Below are positions 7,015 to 15,821 of a stretch of 56,572 nucleotides of DNA, piece by piece. Below the pieces are notes generated by a model. It made no database searches and was not told the DNA's origin. It saw nothing but the letters and a program-made list of their open reading frames with translations. The DNA is from Pseudomonadota bacterium (GTDB lineage Bacteria; Pseudomonadota; Gammaproteobacteria; Burkholderiales; Rhodocyclaceae): NCBI GenBank assembly GCA_021849505.1, contig JAJZSW010000007.1:1-56572 (forward strand), read 5' to 3'. The stretch's first letter is position 1. Each line of letters starts with the position of its first letter. A program made the position numbers and the translations under genes.

Positions 7015-7597
7015 AACCCTACGTGTCGCCCTCGATGCGGCTGCCGACGCCGGCAACTTGGCCGAGGTCAAGCGCGTGCAGACCGACACCGCCGCCGTGC
7101 AGGAGCTTGTCGCTTCCTGCGACCGCCGCGTCGAGAAACTGCAAGCCGACCTGATCGCGGAACAGAAGGCGGCCCAGCGCAAAGCCAATGACGCCGCCCT
7201 GGCGGAGTTCAAGGCCGCATACAAGCACTTGCCGCCGCGCGCCCACAAGATCGGGCAAATCATCGCCAGCCTGGCCGCTGAACTCGAAGCCTTCCACGCC
7301 GATGCGCGCGAAGCCGCCGCCAGCGCCTTCCCCCTGGTAAAGCAGATCAACGCGGCGCGGGCACATGACTATCTGCACCTTTGCGGCTACGTCAGTTTCA
7401 CCGACGACGTGCTCGGCCACTGCGTCAGCGATGAATTGCGCAAAGCCGGCATCTTCGGCGAGCTGGCCACGAACAACCACGTGGATTTGCCGCGCTTGGA
7501 CCTGCCGCCCATCGGCGAGGTCATCGAAAAGCGCGTCGAGTCGCTGACACAGCGCGTCGAAACCGTCCATGACAAAGTCAACGAATACCTCGCATAA
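6950..7597 (+). CDS. Coiled-coil element protein
   Basis: A 215-residue protein that starts at 6950 behind AAAGGAAC, the same ribosome-site pattern used by later genes of this run. Residues of about 1-70 are a heptad-rich coiled coil (KQKIEAIAKEKAGHEQALETL ... VQELVASCDRRVEKLQ). A second helical region follows, and the C-terminus (EVIEKRVESLTQRVETVHDKV) is again coiled-coil. No enzyme motif is visible. It lies 11 bases before the capsid-cement gene, so a scaffold or virion-assembly role is suggested by neighbours only. Confidence 0.75.
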   Translation: MNAKQKIEAIAKEKAGHEQALETLRVALDAAADAGNLAEVKRVQTDTAAVQELVASCDRRVEKLQADLIAEQKAAQRKANDAALAEFKAAYKHLPPRAHKIGQIIASLAAELEAFHADAREAAASAFPLVKQINAARAHDYLHLCGYVSFTDDVLGHCVSDELRKAGIFGELATNNHVDLPRLDLPPIGEVIEKRVESLTQRVETVHDKVNEYLA

Positions 7598-7608
7598 GGA
7601 ACCGCACC

Positions 7609-8013
7609 ATGATTTTCGACGCTGAAGAGCAGTTTTCCGACAAGCAAGCCGTGACCAGCACGGGGTATTCCACCAACAGCGTGGAAATCCCGCCGGGGCT
7701 CACTGCCGGCATTGACCAAGCTGTGCAGATCATCGTGCGCAGCGAGTCGGGCACCGACCCCACGCTGACCGTGGAACTCGAAACCTCTGCCGACGATTCG
7801 ACCTACACCAAGCTGCTGGGCATGCAAAAACCGGCCGGCGACAAGGTGTTCAACATCGCCCTGGGCAAGATTTCCGGCCTCAAGAAGTTCCTGCGCCTGC
7901 GCTATGTGGTGGGCGGCGTTTCGCCGGCCTACAACATCACGTCCATGCTGGTAGCGGGCGCCGGATTCAGCAGTCAGGGCATTCAGCACCTTGCCGCGCG
8001 CGGTCAGGAATAG
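7609..8013 (+). CDS. Bbp16-type capsid cement protein
   Basis: A 134-residue beta-rich protein behind AAGGAAC. The opening MIFDAEEQFSDKQAVTSTGYST and the TLTVELETSADDSTY segment match the pattern of Bbp16-family proteins, which decorate and stabilise capsids of BPP-1-like podophages. In those phages the gene sits beside the major capsid gene. Here no capsid gene is present, so the protein would have to act on a capsid made by another phage. Family assignment is from recalled sequence pattern. Confidence 0.75.
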   Translation: MIFDAEEQFSDKQAVTSTGYSTNSVEIPPGLTAGIDQAVQIIVRSESGTDPTLTVELETSADDSTYTKLLGMQKPAGDKVFNIALGKISGLKKFLRLRYVVGGVSPAYNITSMLVAGAGFSSQGIQHLAARGQE

Positions 8014-8017
8014 AACC

Positions 8018-8188
8018 ATGTACGGCGCCCCATTCATCAACGATACCGCTGTCGAATCGACAGCAGCCACCGAGCAGCCAGCAGCCCAAGCCCCGACGGC
8101 CGAAGCCCCGGCAGATCAGGCCCAGCAACAACAGCAGGCCAGCAACGCCGAGGTCCAAGCCGAGGAAGCGCCGGACGCTGCACCTTAA
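8018..8188 (+). CDS. N-terminal part of a split low-complexity protein
   Basis: 56 residues, starting 4 bases after the cement gene stop with AGGA upstream. It is dominated by Ala, Gln, Pro and Glu (AAQAPTAEAPADQAQQQQQ) and ends at TAA 8186-8188. The downstream open frame at 8228-8656 is in the same frame, with 13 sense codons between. The two most likely form one gene of about 212 codons broken by a single stop. If not, it is a short disordered peptide. Confidence 0.55.
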   Translation: MYGAPFINDTAVESTAATEQPAAQAPTAEAPADQAQQQQQASNAEVQAEEAPDAAP

Positions 8189-8227
8189 GCCCCGCCCGCC
8201 ATCGAAATCCCGGCCAATATCGCCGAA

Positions 8228-8656
8228 ATGCGCGATCAGGACGGTCCCCGCCGCCTGTACTCGCCACAGAACACCTACGCCGATCCGATCCCTGACGCGT
8301 TGTTCGACCATGTTGTCGAGATTGCCGAGCCGGTACGTGCGGCCGTCGTAAATGAGCTGCGCGAGATATCCGCCGACTTGGGCCTCTCCGTATCCGACGT
8401 AGCAAACATCCGAACTCGCGCGGCCTATCTGCACAAAAATCCGCAAGACGCGGGCGAGCAGCAAAAGGAAGCAAGGCACGTGCTGAAGGCAGCATTCGGC
8501 GATGCAGATCGCGCCTTGCAGGATGCCCGCGCCCTTGCCGCGCGCGACCCGCGTGTCCGTAATTTGATTCATACGATGGGCCTTGGCAACGACCCCGAAA
8601 CCCTTGTCATGCTGACCTATGCAGCCCGCCGGCAACGTAATGCCGGGCGTCTTTAA
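8228..8656 (+). CDS. Phage-like helical protein, probable C-terminal part of the split gene
   Basis: 142 residues from an ATG with no clear ribosome site. The segment QNTYADPIPDALFDHVVEIAEPVR and the helical remainder (EISADLGLSVSDVANIRTRAA, DADRALQDARALAARDPRVR) look like a conserved folded domain that begins soon after the ATG. The frame extends upstream without break to the TAA at 8186-8188 and beyond it into 8018-8188. Position between the cement gene and the coiled-coil gene suggests a virion or scaffold role; the function is unknown. Confidence 0.6.
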   Translation: MRDQDGPRRLYSPQNTYADPIPDALFDHVVEIAEPVRAAVVNELREISADLGLSVSDVANIRTRAAYLHKNPQDAGEQQKEARHVLKAAFGDADRALQDARALAARDPRVRNLIHTMGLGNDPETLVMLTYAARRQRNAGRL

Positions 8657-8672
8657 GAAAGGAACTACGATC

Positions 8673-9053
8673 ATGATTAACGACTCCACCAAGAAACTCC
8701 TCCGCGAACTGGCCGGCCTGAAAGACCTGGCCGATTCTCTTGACGGTGTGGCCAGCATCGAGCAGGCTGAACGCGAAGCCAAGGCCCGCACCGAAGCTGC
8801 GCAGGCTGAAGCCGAAGCCGCCCGCACCAATGCCACCATCACCATCGAGCAAGCGCGCGAGGATGCCGACCGGCAGATCGCCACCATCAACGCCGATATC
8901 GAGCGAGCGCAGGCCCAGCGGCAAGCAATGGCCGATGAAGTTGCCACCGCCAGTCAAACCCTAGCCGATCTGCACCAGCAAATCGCGGACGCGGATGTGA
9001 AGCTCGCAGCGGTTCACAAAGAACTGGCCGGCATCGCGGCTCGGATCGGCTGA
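8673..9053 (+). CDS. Coiled-coil element protein
   Basis: 126 residues. The ATG at 8673 is preferred because AAAGGAAC precedes it; the upstream in-frame ATG at 8619 lies inside the preceding gene. Almost the entire protein is one long alpha-helical coiled coil (EQAEREAKARTEAAQAEAEA ... RAQAQRQAMADEVATASQTL), alanine- and glutamate-rich, without cysteine. Phage assembly scaffolds and length-control proteins often look like this, but no family is recognised. Confidence 0.75.
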   Translation: MINDSTKKLLRELAGLKDLADSLDGVASIEQAEREAKARTEAAQAEAEAARTNATITIEQAREDADRQIATINADIERAQAQRQAMADEVATASQTLADLHQQIADADVKLAAVHKELAGIAARIG

Positions 9054-9060
9054 CACTGAC

Positions 9061-9372
9061 GTGGACGCTTATCTCCCTTCTCCTCCGGGCGTTGAATTCG
9101 TCGAGGCGTTTCATGACGACCTGACCGACGAATGGGGCTTCGATAAATACCCTGTCGCCTGCCTTCGCATGACTGACGGCGAAATGCTCGACGCCATGAG
9201 CGTGTCCGGCGAATGGCTGGGAGGGGAGGAAAAAGCGCTGCTGCTTGCAGATGGCCGCGTGGTGCTGCCGCTCAATGCGGTTTTCCCCGACACCGCCGAA
9301 TGGCTTTCCTACGTCAGGCGCGAGCATGAAAAGTTCATGAAAGGCACGATCCGCCTGGCCGCACGTGGCTAA
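9061..9372 (+). CDS. Hypothetical element-encoded protein
   Basis: 103 residues from a GTG 7 bases after the previous stop. The first in-frame ATG is far downstream and would remove a third of the protein, so GTG is favoured although the ribosome site is weak. The sequence is acidic with a likely beta-rich centre (EEKALLLADGRVVLPLNAVF) and an ending rich in basic residues. I do not recognise it. It sits directly upstream of the giant polyvalent gene and may be a chaperone or partner of it, by position only. Confidence 0.6.
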   Translation: MDAYLPSPPGVEFVEAFHDDLTDEWGFDKYPVACLRMTDGEMLDAMSVSGEWLGGEEKALLLADGRVVLPLNAVFPDTAEWLSYVRREHEKFMKGTIRLAARG

Positions 9373-9396
9373 ATCAAAATTCAGGAGCAAGGCACC

Positions 9397-12300
9397 TTGA
9401 GCGATACCTACGACGCCGCAGCCGCCGCCACACTGCAACCCGAGCCAGCGCAAGCGGCCCGCATTGGATTTTCCGCAGCCATTGACACCAACCCCGACGC
9501 CTATGCCGAAGCGCGGCGCGTAGCCCGCCGAACCGGTGTTCCGGTCGATACCGCTTTCAACCTACCCAAGGAAATGCAGCGGCAGGACAAGGTCGGTACC
9601 ATCGACTTCACCACGCTGGCCGAAACCTCGCCAGCGACAGCGGCGCTACTGGCCGACGTTGATCGGGCCAAGATTGCCCACGATGACGTGGACAACATAG
9701 GCGCCGTCGAGCGCGTGTCCCGGCAGTTTCTTGGCAGTGCCGGCGAGAATGTCGGCCGCTCCCTTCACGGATTCGGGGAGCTGGCCAACGTCGCACAGCG
9801 CCGCGCACTTGCCACCTTTTCTTCGCTGTTTCTGCCCGTGCCGCGCACGGGCGGCCAGCCGACCGACGAATCGCTGGTCGGCCCGCAGCTTGGCGACGAT
9901 TGGCGCGATCTGGGCAAGAGCACGATGGAGTATTACCGGCGCGAAGTCATGCTGCCGGCGGGCGCGCAAACCTTTGGCGACAAGGTTGTCGGCGGGCTGG
10001 GCCAAGTGGCCAGCCAGATCATGATGCTACCTATCGACCGGGGGGCAAGCCTTTACGCACAGGGCGCGAGCATCCTCTCCGAAAAGGTCGAGGGCGACAC
10101 CGCGCCGCAATGGGCCAAGGACGCCGCCATCGTCGGCGGTTCGGCCGTGACCGGCATTACCGAGAAATGGGCGCTCGACAAGCTGCTCGGACCGCTGGCC
10201 GTGCCGATCAAGAACAAGCTGGCCGCCGCACTGGCACGCATCGGCATTGCCGGCACCGCCGAGGGCGGACAGGAAGTGACCGAAGGCATCCTGCACGATG
10301 CCATGCGCAAGATGCTGACCAACCCCGACGCCAAGATCGAGGTCGGGCAAGCCTTCGAGGAAGGCGGAGTGGGCGCGACCGTCGGCGGCATCGTGCGCAG
10401 CCTGGTCGAGGGCGCACTGCATGTGCGCACACGCGGGCAGCAGCAGGCCCAGCGCGCCGAACAGGACGCCGCTGCCCTGCAAGCGCTGGCCGATCTGGCG
10501 CAGGCATCCAAGGTGCGCGCCCGCGACACCGAATCCTTCGCGCAGCTCGTGCGCGAATCCGTCGGCAATGGCGCGGACGTGTTCATCAGCGCGCAGGCCC
10601 TCATGCAGTCCGGCAAGGCGCGCGAGATTGCGGCCGTGTCACCCGCCGTCGGCGAGCAGTTGGAGCTGGCGCTGGAAAGCGGCGGCGACGTGCGCATCCC
10701 CGTCGATGAATTTGCGGCCCACATTGCCGGCAATGGCTTCGCGGACACCATCATCAACGATCTGAAAACCCAGCCGGACGGCATGACACGCGCCGAGGCG
10801 CAAGCCTTCGCGCAACAGCAGGGTGAGAGTGTTGCCCTCGATGAAGTCGCCCGCCTGACAGAGGAACACGAGCGCGACATGACGCACGACCAGCAAGTGC
10901 GCACCATCGAGCGCCAGATGGTCGAGCGTCTGGACGCGGCCGGCCGGTTCTCACCCGCCGTCAATCGCGCCTATGCTGCCCTGCCGTCGGCATTCTTCGA
11001 CACCATGGCCGAACGCCTGCAAGTTTCGCCGGCCGCCCTGTGGGATGCCTACGGTGCCAACATCCAAGCAGAAGGCCTCGCCGGCCCGATGCTGTCGCAG
11101 GATGAGCGCGGGGGATTCGTGCCACGCGAATTCGCGCAGGATGGCAAGCCGATCATCGGCCTGTTCAAGAATGCCGATCTGAGCAGCTTCCTGCACGAGT
11201 CCGGGCATTGGTTCCTGGAGTCCTACGCCGACATGGCCAAGGCCGCGCCGCAGTTGCAGGGCGATATGCAAACCTTGTTCGACTGGTTCGGCGTCAAGGA
11301 TGCCGCCGCCTGGCAGGCCATGAGCCTGGAGGAGAAGCGCACCCACCACGAGCAATTCGCGCGGGGCTTCGAGTCCTACCTCTACGAAGGCAAGGCCCCC
11401 AGCCTCAACCTGCAAAACCTGTTCGCCCGCTTCCGTGCCTGGCTGGCCCGCGTCTATCGGGACATCCGGGGGCTGAATGTGGAGCTATCTGATGAAGTGC
11501 GCGCCGTGCTCGATCGCATGCTGGCCACCGACGCCCATATCCGCGAAGCCCGGCGTGCGCGCAGCATGTCGCCGCTGTTCGGCATCGAGGCGGATGCCGC
11601 CGCCTACGGTATCGACTGGCAACAGTATCAGGCACTCGGACGCGAGGCGACCGACGAGGCCCTGGCGCAGATGGAAGCGCGCAGCCAGCGCGACATGACG
11701 TGGACGGCTCGCCTGCGCGAGGAAACCGTCAAGCGCTTGAACAAGGACGCCACCGAGAAACGCAAGGCCGTGCGCCACGAGGTCGAGGCCGAAGTCGCCA
11801 AGATGCCGGTCTATGTGGCCCAGCGCTGGCTCAAGCGTGGCGAACTGACCACGGCGAGCGGCGAGGAAATCAAGGTCACGGCAGGCCACCGCTTGAGCAT
11901 TCCGGCCCTGCGCGCCATGTATCCCGAGGGCGCGCTGGAAACGGTTGATTGGTCAAAGCTGGGCCACGGGCAGTACGGCATGCTGGCCAACGAGGGCATG
12001 CACCCCGACGAGGCCGCCGCGATGCTGCCGGGTTTCAACTCCGGCGACCAGCTCGTGCGCGAGTTGCTTAATGCGCAACCCTTCCGCGAAGTGGTCGAGG
12101 GCCTGACCGACCAGCGCATGCTCGAACAGTACGGCGACCTGGCTTCGCCCGAGGCCATCGCCCGGGCAGCCGACGAGGCGATCCATAACGACGTGCGCGG
12201 CCGGTTCATTGCCACCGAACTGGCCGGCCTGCAAAAAGCCGTCGGCGGGGCACAGGCGCTTGCGCAGATGGCCAAGGACTACGCCGCCCGCCTGATCGAG

Positions 12301-14988
12301 AAACAGAAAGCCGGCAGCCTGCGCCCGACCCAGTATGCCGCCGCCGCTGCTCGTGCCGGCAAGGCCGCCGAGGATGCCTTGCGCCGTGGCGATCTGGCCG
12401 AAGCGATCAAGCAGAAACGCTATCAGTTGATCCAGCATGCCGCCACACGCGCGGCCTATGAAGCACAGGCCGAAGTCCAAAGCACAGTCGCCGCCTTCCG
12501 CACCGTTGCCGACTCGAAAACCGAACAGGTAGCGAAGACGCGCAACATGGATATCGTCAATGCCGCCCGCGCCATCCTGGCCGCCTATGGAGTCGGCATG
12601 CGCGGCAAGCACCCGCGCGCCTACATGGAAGCCGTCAAGGCTTACGACCCCGAACTGTATGTCGTGCTTGAACCGATGCTGCTCGATGCCGAACAGACTG
12701 CCCGGCCGCTCGACGAGTTGACCGTCGGCGAGCTGCGCGCCCTGCGCGACAATATCGAGAGCCTGTGGTACCTGGCCCGGCGCGAGCGGCAGGTCGAGAT
12801 CGACGGCAAGCTCGTATCCCGCGACGAGATTACCCGCCAGCTTGCCGAACGCCTCGATCAGCTTGGCGTGCCTGATACCGTGCCCGGCGAGGGGCGTGCT
12901 GTCACCGAAGGCGAGAAGCGCATGCGCTACCTGCAAGGGGCGCGCGCTGCGCTGCGCCGTGTCGAGCATTGGACGGATCGCATGGACGGCGGCAAGATCA
13001 CCGGCGCATTCCGGCGCTATGTGTTCCAGCCGATCAGCGAGGCCGCCGACGGCTACCGCGCCGACGCCGGGCGCTATCTCAAGCGCTACCGCGACCTGCT
13101 CAAGGCCATCGAGCCAACCCTCAAGCCCGGACGCATCGACGCGCCGGAGCTGGGCTATACGTTCGGATTCAGCAGGGGCGATGCCGGCAAGGCCGAACTG
13201 CTGCACGCGATCCTGCATACCGGCAACGAGAGCAACAAGCGCAAGCTGCTGCTCGGGCGTGGCTGGGCTGTCGAGCGCGCCGATGGCAGTCTCGACACGA
13301 CGAAATGGGATCGCTTCCTCGTGCGCATGCAGGCCGAGGGCAAACTGACGAAGGCCGATTACGATTTTGTGCAGGGCGTGTGGGACTTGCTGGAACAGAC
13401 CAAGCCCTTGGCGCAACGCACGCACCGCGAAGTGTTCGGCCGCTATTTCGATGAAGTGACCGCCAACGAATTCACGACGCCGTTCGGCACCTACCGGGGC
13501 GGCTACGTGCCGGCGATCTATGACACCTTCACCGTGCAGGATGCCGCGATCCATGCCGAGCTGGAGGCCGTCAATCAGTCCAACGCCTTCATGTTCCCGG
13601 CGACGAACCGGGGATTCACGAAAGGCCGGGTTGAGTACAACAAACCGCTGGCGCTGGATCTGCGCCTCCTGCCCCAGCATATCGACAAGGTGCTGCTGTT
13701 CGCCCACCTGGAGCCGAAGGTGCGCGACGTAATGCGCACGCTGCGCGCCAAGGGCCTGGCCGGATCGCTCACCCGCTACGATGCGACCGCCTACACCGAC
13801 CTGCTACTGCCCTGGCTAAATCGGGCCGCCAAGCAGACCGTCGAGACACCGGCAACCGGCTGGGCCGGCAAGCTGGGCGACCGCTTCTTCCGCACGATGC
13901 GCAGCCGCTCGGGCATGGCGGCGATGTTCGCCAACCTCACCAACGCCTTGCAGCAGATCACCGGCCTGTCGATTGCCGCCCTCAAGGTCAAGCCGGCCTA
14001 TCTCAAGGCGGCGACCTGGCGTTACCTGCGGGCACCGTCCGAGGTTGCCGAGCAGATCGCGGCGCTGTCACCCTTCATGGCCAATCGTCAGAACAACGAG
14101 GTCATGCAGATGCGCGCCGAGATCGAGGAGCTGCTGCTCAACCCGAACGCCTACGACAAGGCAAAGACCTGGACGGCGAAGCACGCCTATTTCCTGCAAG
14201 CCGCTTTCCAGAACGTCGTCGACTCGATCACGTGGTCGGCCGCCTACGATCAGGCCACTGCCGAGGGCAGCAACGAAACCGACGCCGTGCGGGCCGCGAA
14301 TGCCGCCGTGCGCGAGACACAGGGCAGCCTGCAACCCGAGGACATCAGCCGGCTCGAATCAGGCCCGGCCTTCACGCGGATGTTCACGCAATTCACGGGG
14401 TACTTCAACATGCAGGCCAATATGCTGGGCACCGAGTTCGCCACGGTTGCGCAGGACATGGGCCTGCGCAAGGGCGCCGGGCGCATGTTCTACATATTCC
14501 TGCTGGGGTTCCTCGTGCCGGCATGGTTCTCCGAGGCCATCGTGCAGGGCATGCGGGGCGGTCCGGATGATGACGAGGGCGACGGCTATCTCGACGAGTT
14601 CCTGGCGTTCTTCTTCGGCGCACCGGCCCGCAACGCTGCGGCGATGGTGCCCGTTGCCGGCCAGATGGGCGTGGTACTGGCCAACTCGTTCAACCACAAG
14701 CCCTACGACGACCGCATGAGCACCGCGCCGGCCGTGTCGATGATCGAGAACGCGGCCCATGCGCCCGTGTCGATCTACAAGGCCCTCGCCGACGATGGCA
14801 AGGCCAGCAAGGCAATCCGGGACACCCTGACGCTCGTCACGATATCCACCGGCCTGCCCGTTGCGGCGCTGGGCAAGCCGCTGGGCTACGCCGCCGACGT
14901 GGCGCAGGGCCGGGTCAGACCGACCGGCCCCCTAGACGCTGCACGAGGGGCCGTGTCAGGCGCGGCCAGCCCGGACAGCAAGCGATGA
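9397..14988 (+). CDS. Giant polyvalent phage-type protein (putative injected/internal virion protein)
   Basis: 1863 residues from a TTG with AGGAG 9 bases upstream. It resembles the large polyvalent proteins of podophages and related elements, thought to be packed in virions and delivered with DNA. Visible parts: a helical region with a hydrophobic segment around 190-300; a metallopeptidase-like motif HESGH at 600-604 (FLHESGHWFLESY); long charged helical stretches at about 690-1180; the C-terminal region at about 1510-1720 with NALQQITGLS, YDQATAEG, VRETQGSLQPEDISRLESG and FTQFTGYFNMQANML; a membrane-like helix at about 1697-1716; and the ending GRVRPTGPLDAARG typical of these proteins. It takes up over a third of the element. 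No other virion structural enzyme is encoded nearby. Confidence 0.8.
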   Translation: MSDTYDAAAAATLQPEPAQAARIGFSAAIDTNPDAYAEARRVARRTGVPVDTAFNLPKEMQRQDKVGTIDFTTLAETSPATAALLADVDRAKIAHDDVDNIGAVERVSRQFLGSAGENVGRSLHGFGELANVAQRRALATFSSLFLPVPRTGGQPTDESLVGPQLGDDWRDLGKSTMEYYRREVMLPAGAQTFGDKVVGGLGQVASQIMMLPIDRGASLYAQGASILSEKVEGDTAPQWAKDAAIVGGSAVTGITEKWALDKLLGPLAVPIKNKLAAALARIGIAGTAEGGQEVTEGILHDAMRKMLTNPDAKIEVGQAFEEGGVGATVGGIVRSLVEGALHVRTRGQQQAQRAEQDAAALQALADLAQASKVRARDTESFAQLVRESVGNGADVFISAQALMQSGKAREIAAVSPAVGEQLELALESGGDVRIPVDEFAAHIAGNGFADTIINDLKTQPDGMTRAEAQAFAQQQGESVALDEVARLTEEHERDMTHDQQVRTIERQMVERLDAAGRFSPAVNRAYAALPSAFFDTMAERLQVSPAALWDAYGANIQAEGLAGPMLSQDERGGFVPREFAQDGKPIIGLFKNADLSSFLHESGHWFLESYADMAKAAPQLQGDMQTLFDWFGVKDAAAWQAMSLEEKRTHHEQFARGFESYLYEGKAPSLNLQNLFARFRAWLARVYRDIRGLNVELSDEVRAVLDRMLATDAHIREARRARSMSPLFGIEADAAAYGIDWQQYQALGREATDEALAQMEARSQRDMTWTARLREETVKRLNKDATEKRKAVRHEVEAEVAKMPVYVAQRWLKRGELTTASGEEIKVTAGHRLSIPALRAMYPEGALETVDWSKLGHGQYGMLANEGMHPDEAAAMLPGFNSGDQLVRELLNAQPFREVVEGLTDQRMLEQYGDLASPEAIARAADEAIHNDVRGRFIATELAGLQKAVGGAQALAQMAKDYAARLIEKQKAGSLRPTQYAAAAARAGKAAEDALRRGDLAEAIKQKRYQLIQHAATRAAYEAQAEVQSTVAAFRTVADSKTEQVAKTRNMDIVNAARAILAAYGVGMRGKHPRAYMEAVKAYDPELYVVLEPMLLDAEQTARPLDELTVGELRALRDNIESLWYLARRERQVEIDGKLVSRDEITRQLAERLDQLGVPDTVPGEGRAVTEGEKRMRYLQGARAALRRVEHWTDRMDGGKITGAFRRYVFQPISEAADGYRADAGRYLKRYRDLLKAIEPTLKPGRIDAPELGYTFGFSRGDAGKAELLHAILHTGNESNKRKLLLGRGWAVERADGSLDTTKWDRFLVRMQAEGKLTKADYDFVQGVWDLLEQTKPLAQRTHREVFGRYFDEVTANEFTTPFGTYRGGYVPAIYDTFTVQDAAIHAELEAVNQSNAFMFPATNRGFTKGRVEYNKPLALDLRLLPQHIDKVLLFAHLEPKVRDVMRTLRAKGLAGSLTRYDATAYTDLLLPWLNRAAKQTVETPATGWAGKLGDRFFRTMRSRSGMAAMFANLTNALQQITGLSIAALKVKPAYLKAATWRYLRAPSEVAEQIAALSPFMANRQNNEVMQMRAEIEELLLNPNAYDKAKTWTAKHAYFLQAAFQNVVDSITWSAAYDQATAEGSNETDAVRAANAAVRETQGSLQPEDISRLESGPAFTRMFTQFTGYFNMQANMLGTEFATVAQDMGLRKGAGRMFYIFLLGFLVPAWFSEAIVQGMRGGPDDDEGDGYLDEFLAFFFGAPARNAAAMVPVAGQMGVVLANSFNHKPYDDRMSTAPAVSMIENAAHAPVSIYKALADDGKASKAIRDTLTLVTISTGLPVAALGKPLGYAADVAQGRVRPTGPLDAARGAVSGAASPDSKR

Positions 14989-15513
14989 TCCCCGAAAACC
15001 CGCGTACCGTGTGCGAGCCTACCGAACTGAAGGCATCCTATGTGCATGAAGTAGCGCACGCGGCAGTAGCGCTGCATTTTGGCTGTGAGATAGCGCTGGA
15101 AGTGAGTTACGACAGGTCACTGCGCTATTTCGACGGCGTCTGCTATTTCCGGCACCCGGATGGAGAATTACCGCCGTCCGTATTGCGTGCAATTACCGCC
15201 GTCCGTATTGCGTGCAATTGCCCTGGCCGGAATTGTTGGCGAATCCGCCTACCGACTAGGGTGGGGGCACCCACGGCTTACTGTGGCCTCGTTGGCAGAT
15301 AGCGTGCGATCTGGCACGGTCGATATATCCGACACCGATAAGCGCGGGGCCGATGGCTGGCAGGTCGAGGATCTGGGGCTGGCTTTCGAAATTCTCTCTA
15401 ACGCCTGGGGCTGGATCGTCGAGGAAGCCGAACGGCAGGCCCACGCGGACCACCCGTGGCTGGTTGCTCCCCCCGCTGTCGCAGACCAACAAGGGAGCGC
15501 TGCCGGGCTATGA
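14985..15513 (+). pseudogene. HExxH metallopeptidase-like gene broken by a tandem duplication
   Basis: The ATG at 14985 overlaps the stop of the giant gene (ATGA). The first part encodes YVHEVAHAAVALHFG, with HEVAH at residues 21-25, a zinc-peptidase-like motif reminiscent of FtsH/M41-type domains. After residue 60 a 25-base tandem duplication (15166-15215) shifts the frame and the product ends at 15302. The remainder (GESAYRLGWGHPRLT ... LAFEILSNAWGWIVEEAERQ) continues in another frame to 15513, open from an ATG at 15160. Removal of one repeat copy restores a single 167-residue protein. The gene is therefore inactive, altered or phase-variable. Confidence 0.75.
15166..15215. repeat. 25-bp perfect tandem duplication
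   Basis: Two adjacent identical 25-base units, 15166-15190 and 15191-15215, beginning AATTACCGCC and ending TTGCGTGC, followed by AATT. The unit length is not a multiple of three, so it frameshifts the HExxH gene. Confidence 0.97.
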
Positions 15514-15536
15514 AAGAGACTCAACCGTCGTAAAGG

Positions 15537-15746
15537 ATGAACGCCTTGTCATTTTGGGAACAGGCTGTAGAGCCGACACCGCTGACGGAAGTCACCCACG
15601 AGGAAATCGCGGAAATGCTCTCCCTTCAGGAGGGGCGCCCGGTATCAGTACAGGAAGTGCGGCGCATCGAGGGCATGGCATTGATGAAGCTCAGGCGCTT
15701 GATGCGCGAGCGGGGCCTGACAGGGGGCAATCTGCTGCCGGAATAA
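15537..15746 (+). CDS. Small sigma-70 region 4-like DNA-binding protein
   Basis: 69 residues from the ATG at 15537; a TTG at 15546 has better spacing from AAAGGA and is an alternative start. THEEIAEMLSL followed by VSVQEVRRIEGMALMKLRRLM reads like sigma region 4.2 (the pattern eEIgelLgvsrerVrqIEakAlrKLR), but with a longer insert between the two helices. Regions 1-3 are absent. Such a protein could bind a -35-like element, recruit RNA polymerase for late genes, or act as an anti-sigma mimic. It lies just before a terminator near the right end and is intact. A dispersed repeat copy begins at its stop codon. Confidence 0.6.
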   Translation: MNALSFWEQAVEPTPLTEVTHEEIAEMLSLQEGRPVSVQEVRRIEGMALMKLRRLMRERGLTGGNLLPE

Positions 15747-15769
15747 AAGTCGGCGCTGGCGGGACGGCA
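15746..15769 (+). repeat. Dispersed 24-bp repeat, copy inside the mobile element
   Basis: AAAGTCGGCGCT followed by GGCGGGACGGCA, starting on the last base of the TAA of the sigma-like gene. It is the consensus form of a repeat found at nine other places in the window. Confidence 0.9.
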
Positions 15770-15795
15770 GTTAAACAACTCCCCGCCTAGAAAGG

Positions 15796-15821
15796 GATAA
15801 GCCGCCCGAAGGCGGCTTATC
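15796..15821. terminator. Terminator-like hairpin near the right end of the element
   Basis: GATAAGCCGCC, loop CGAA, GGCGGCTTATC: an 11-bp perfect stem with a stable tetraloop. A T-rich tail is weak (GTGTTCC). It probably ends the structural-gene transcript. The following 15822-16001 holds no gene that I can support. Confidence 0.75.

Noticed and set aside
6950-15513. A diversity-generating retroelement, as carried by BPP-1-like phages with Bbp16 genes
   Set aside because: No reverse transcriptase frame and no template/variable repeat pair with adenine-specific differences is visible.
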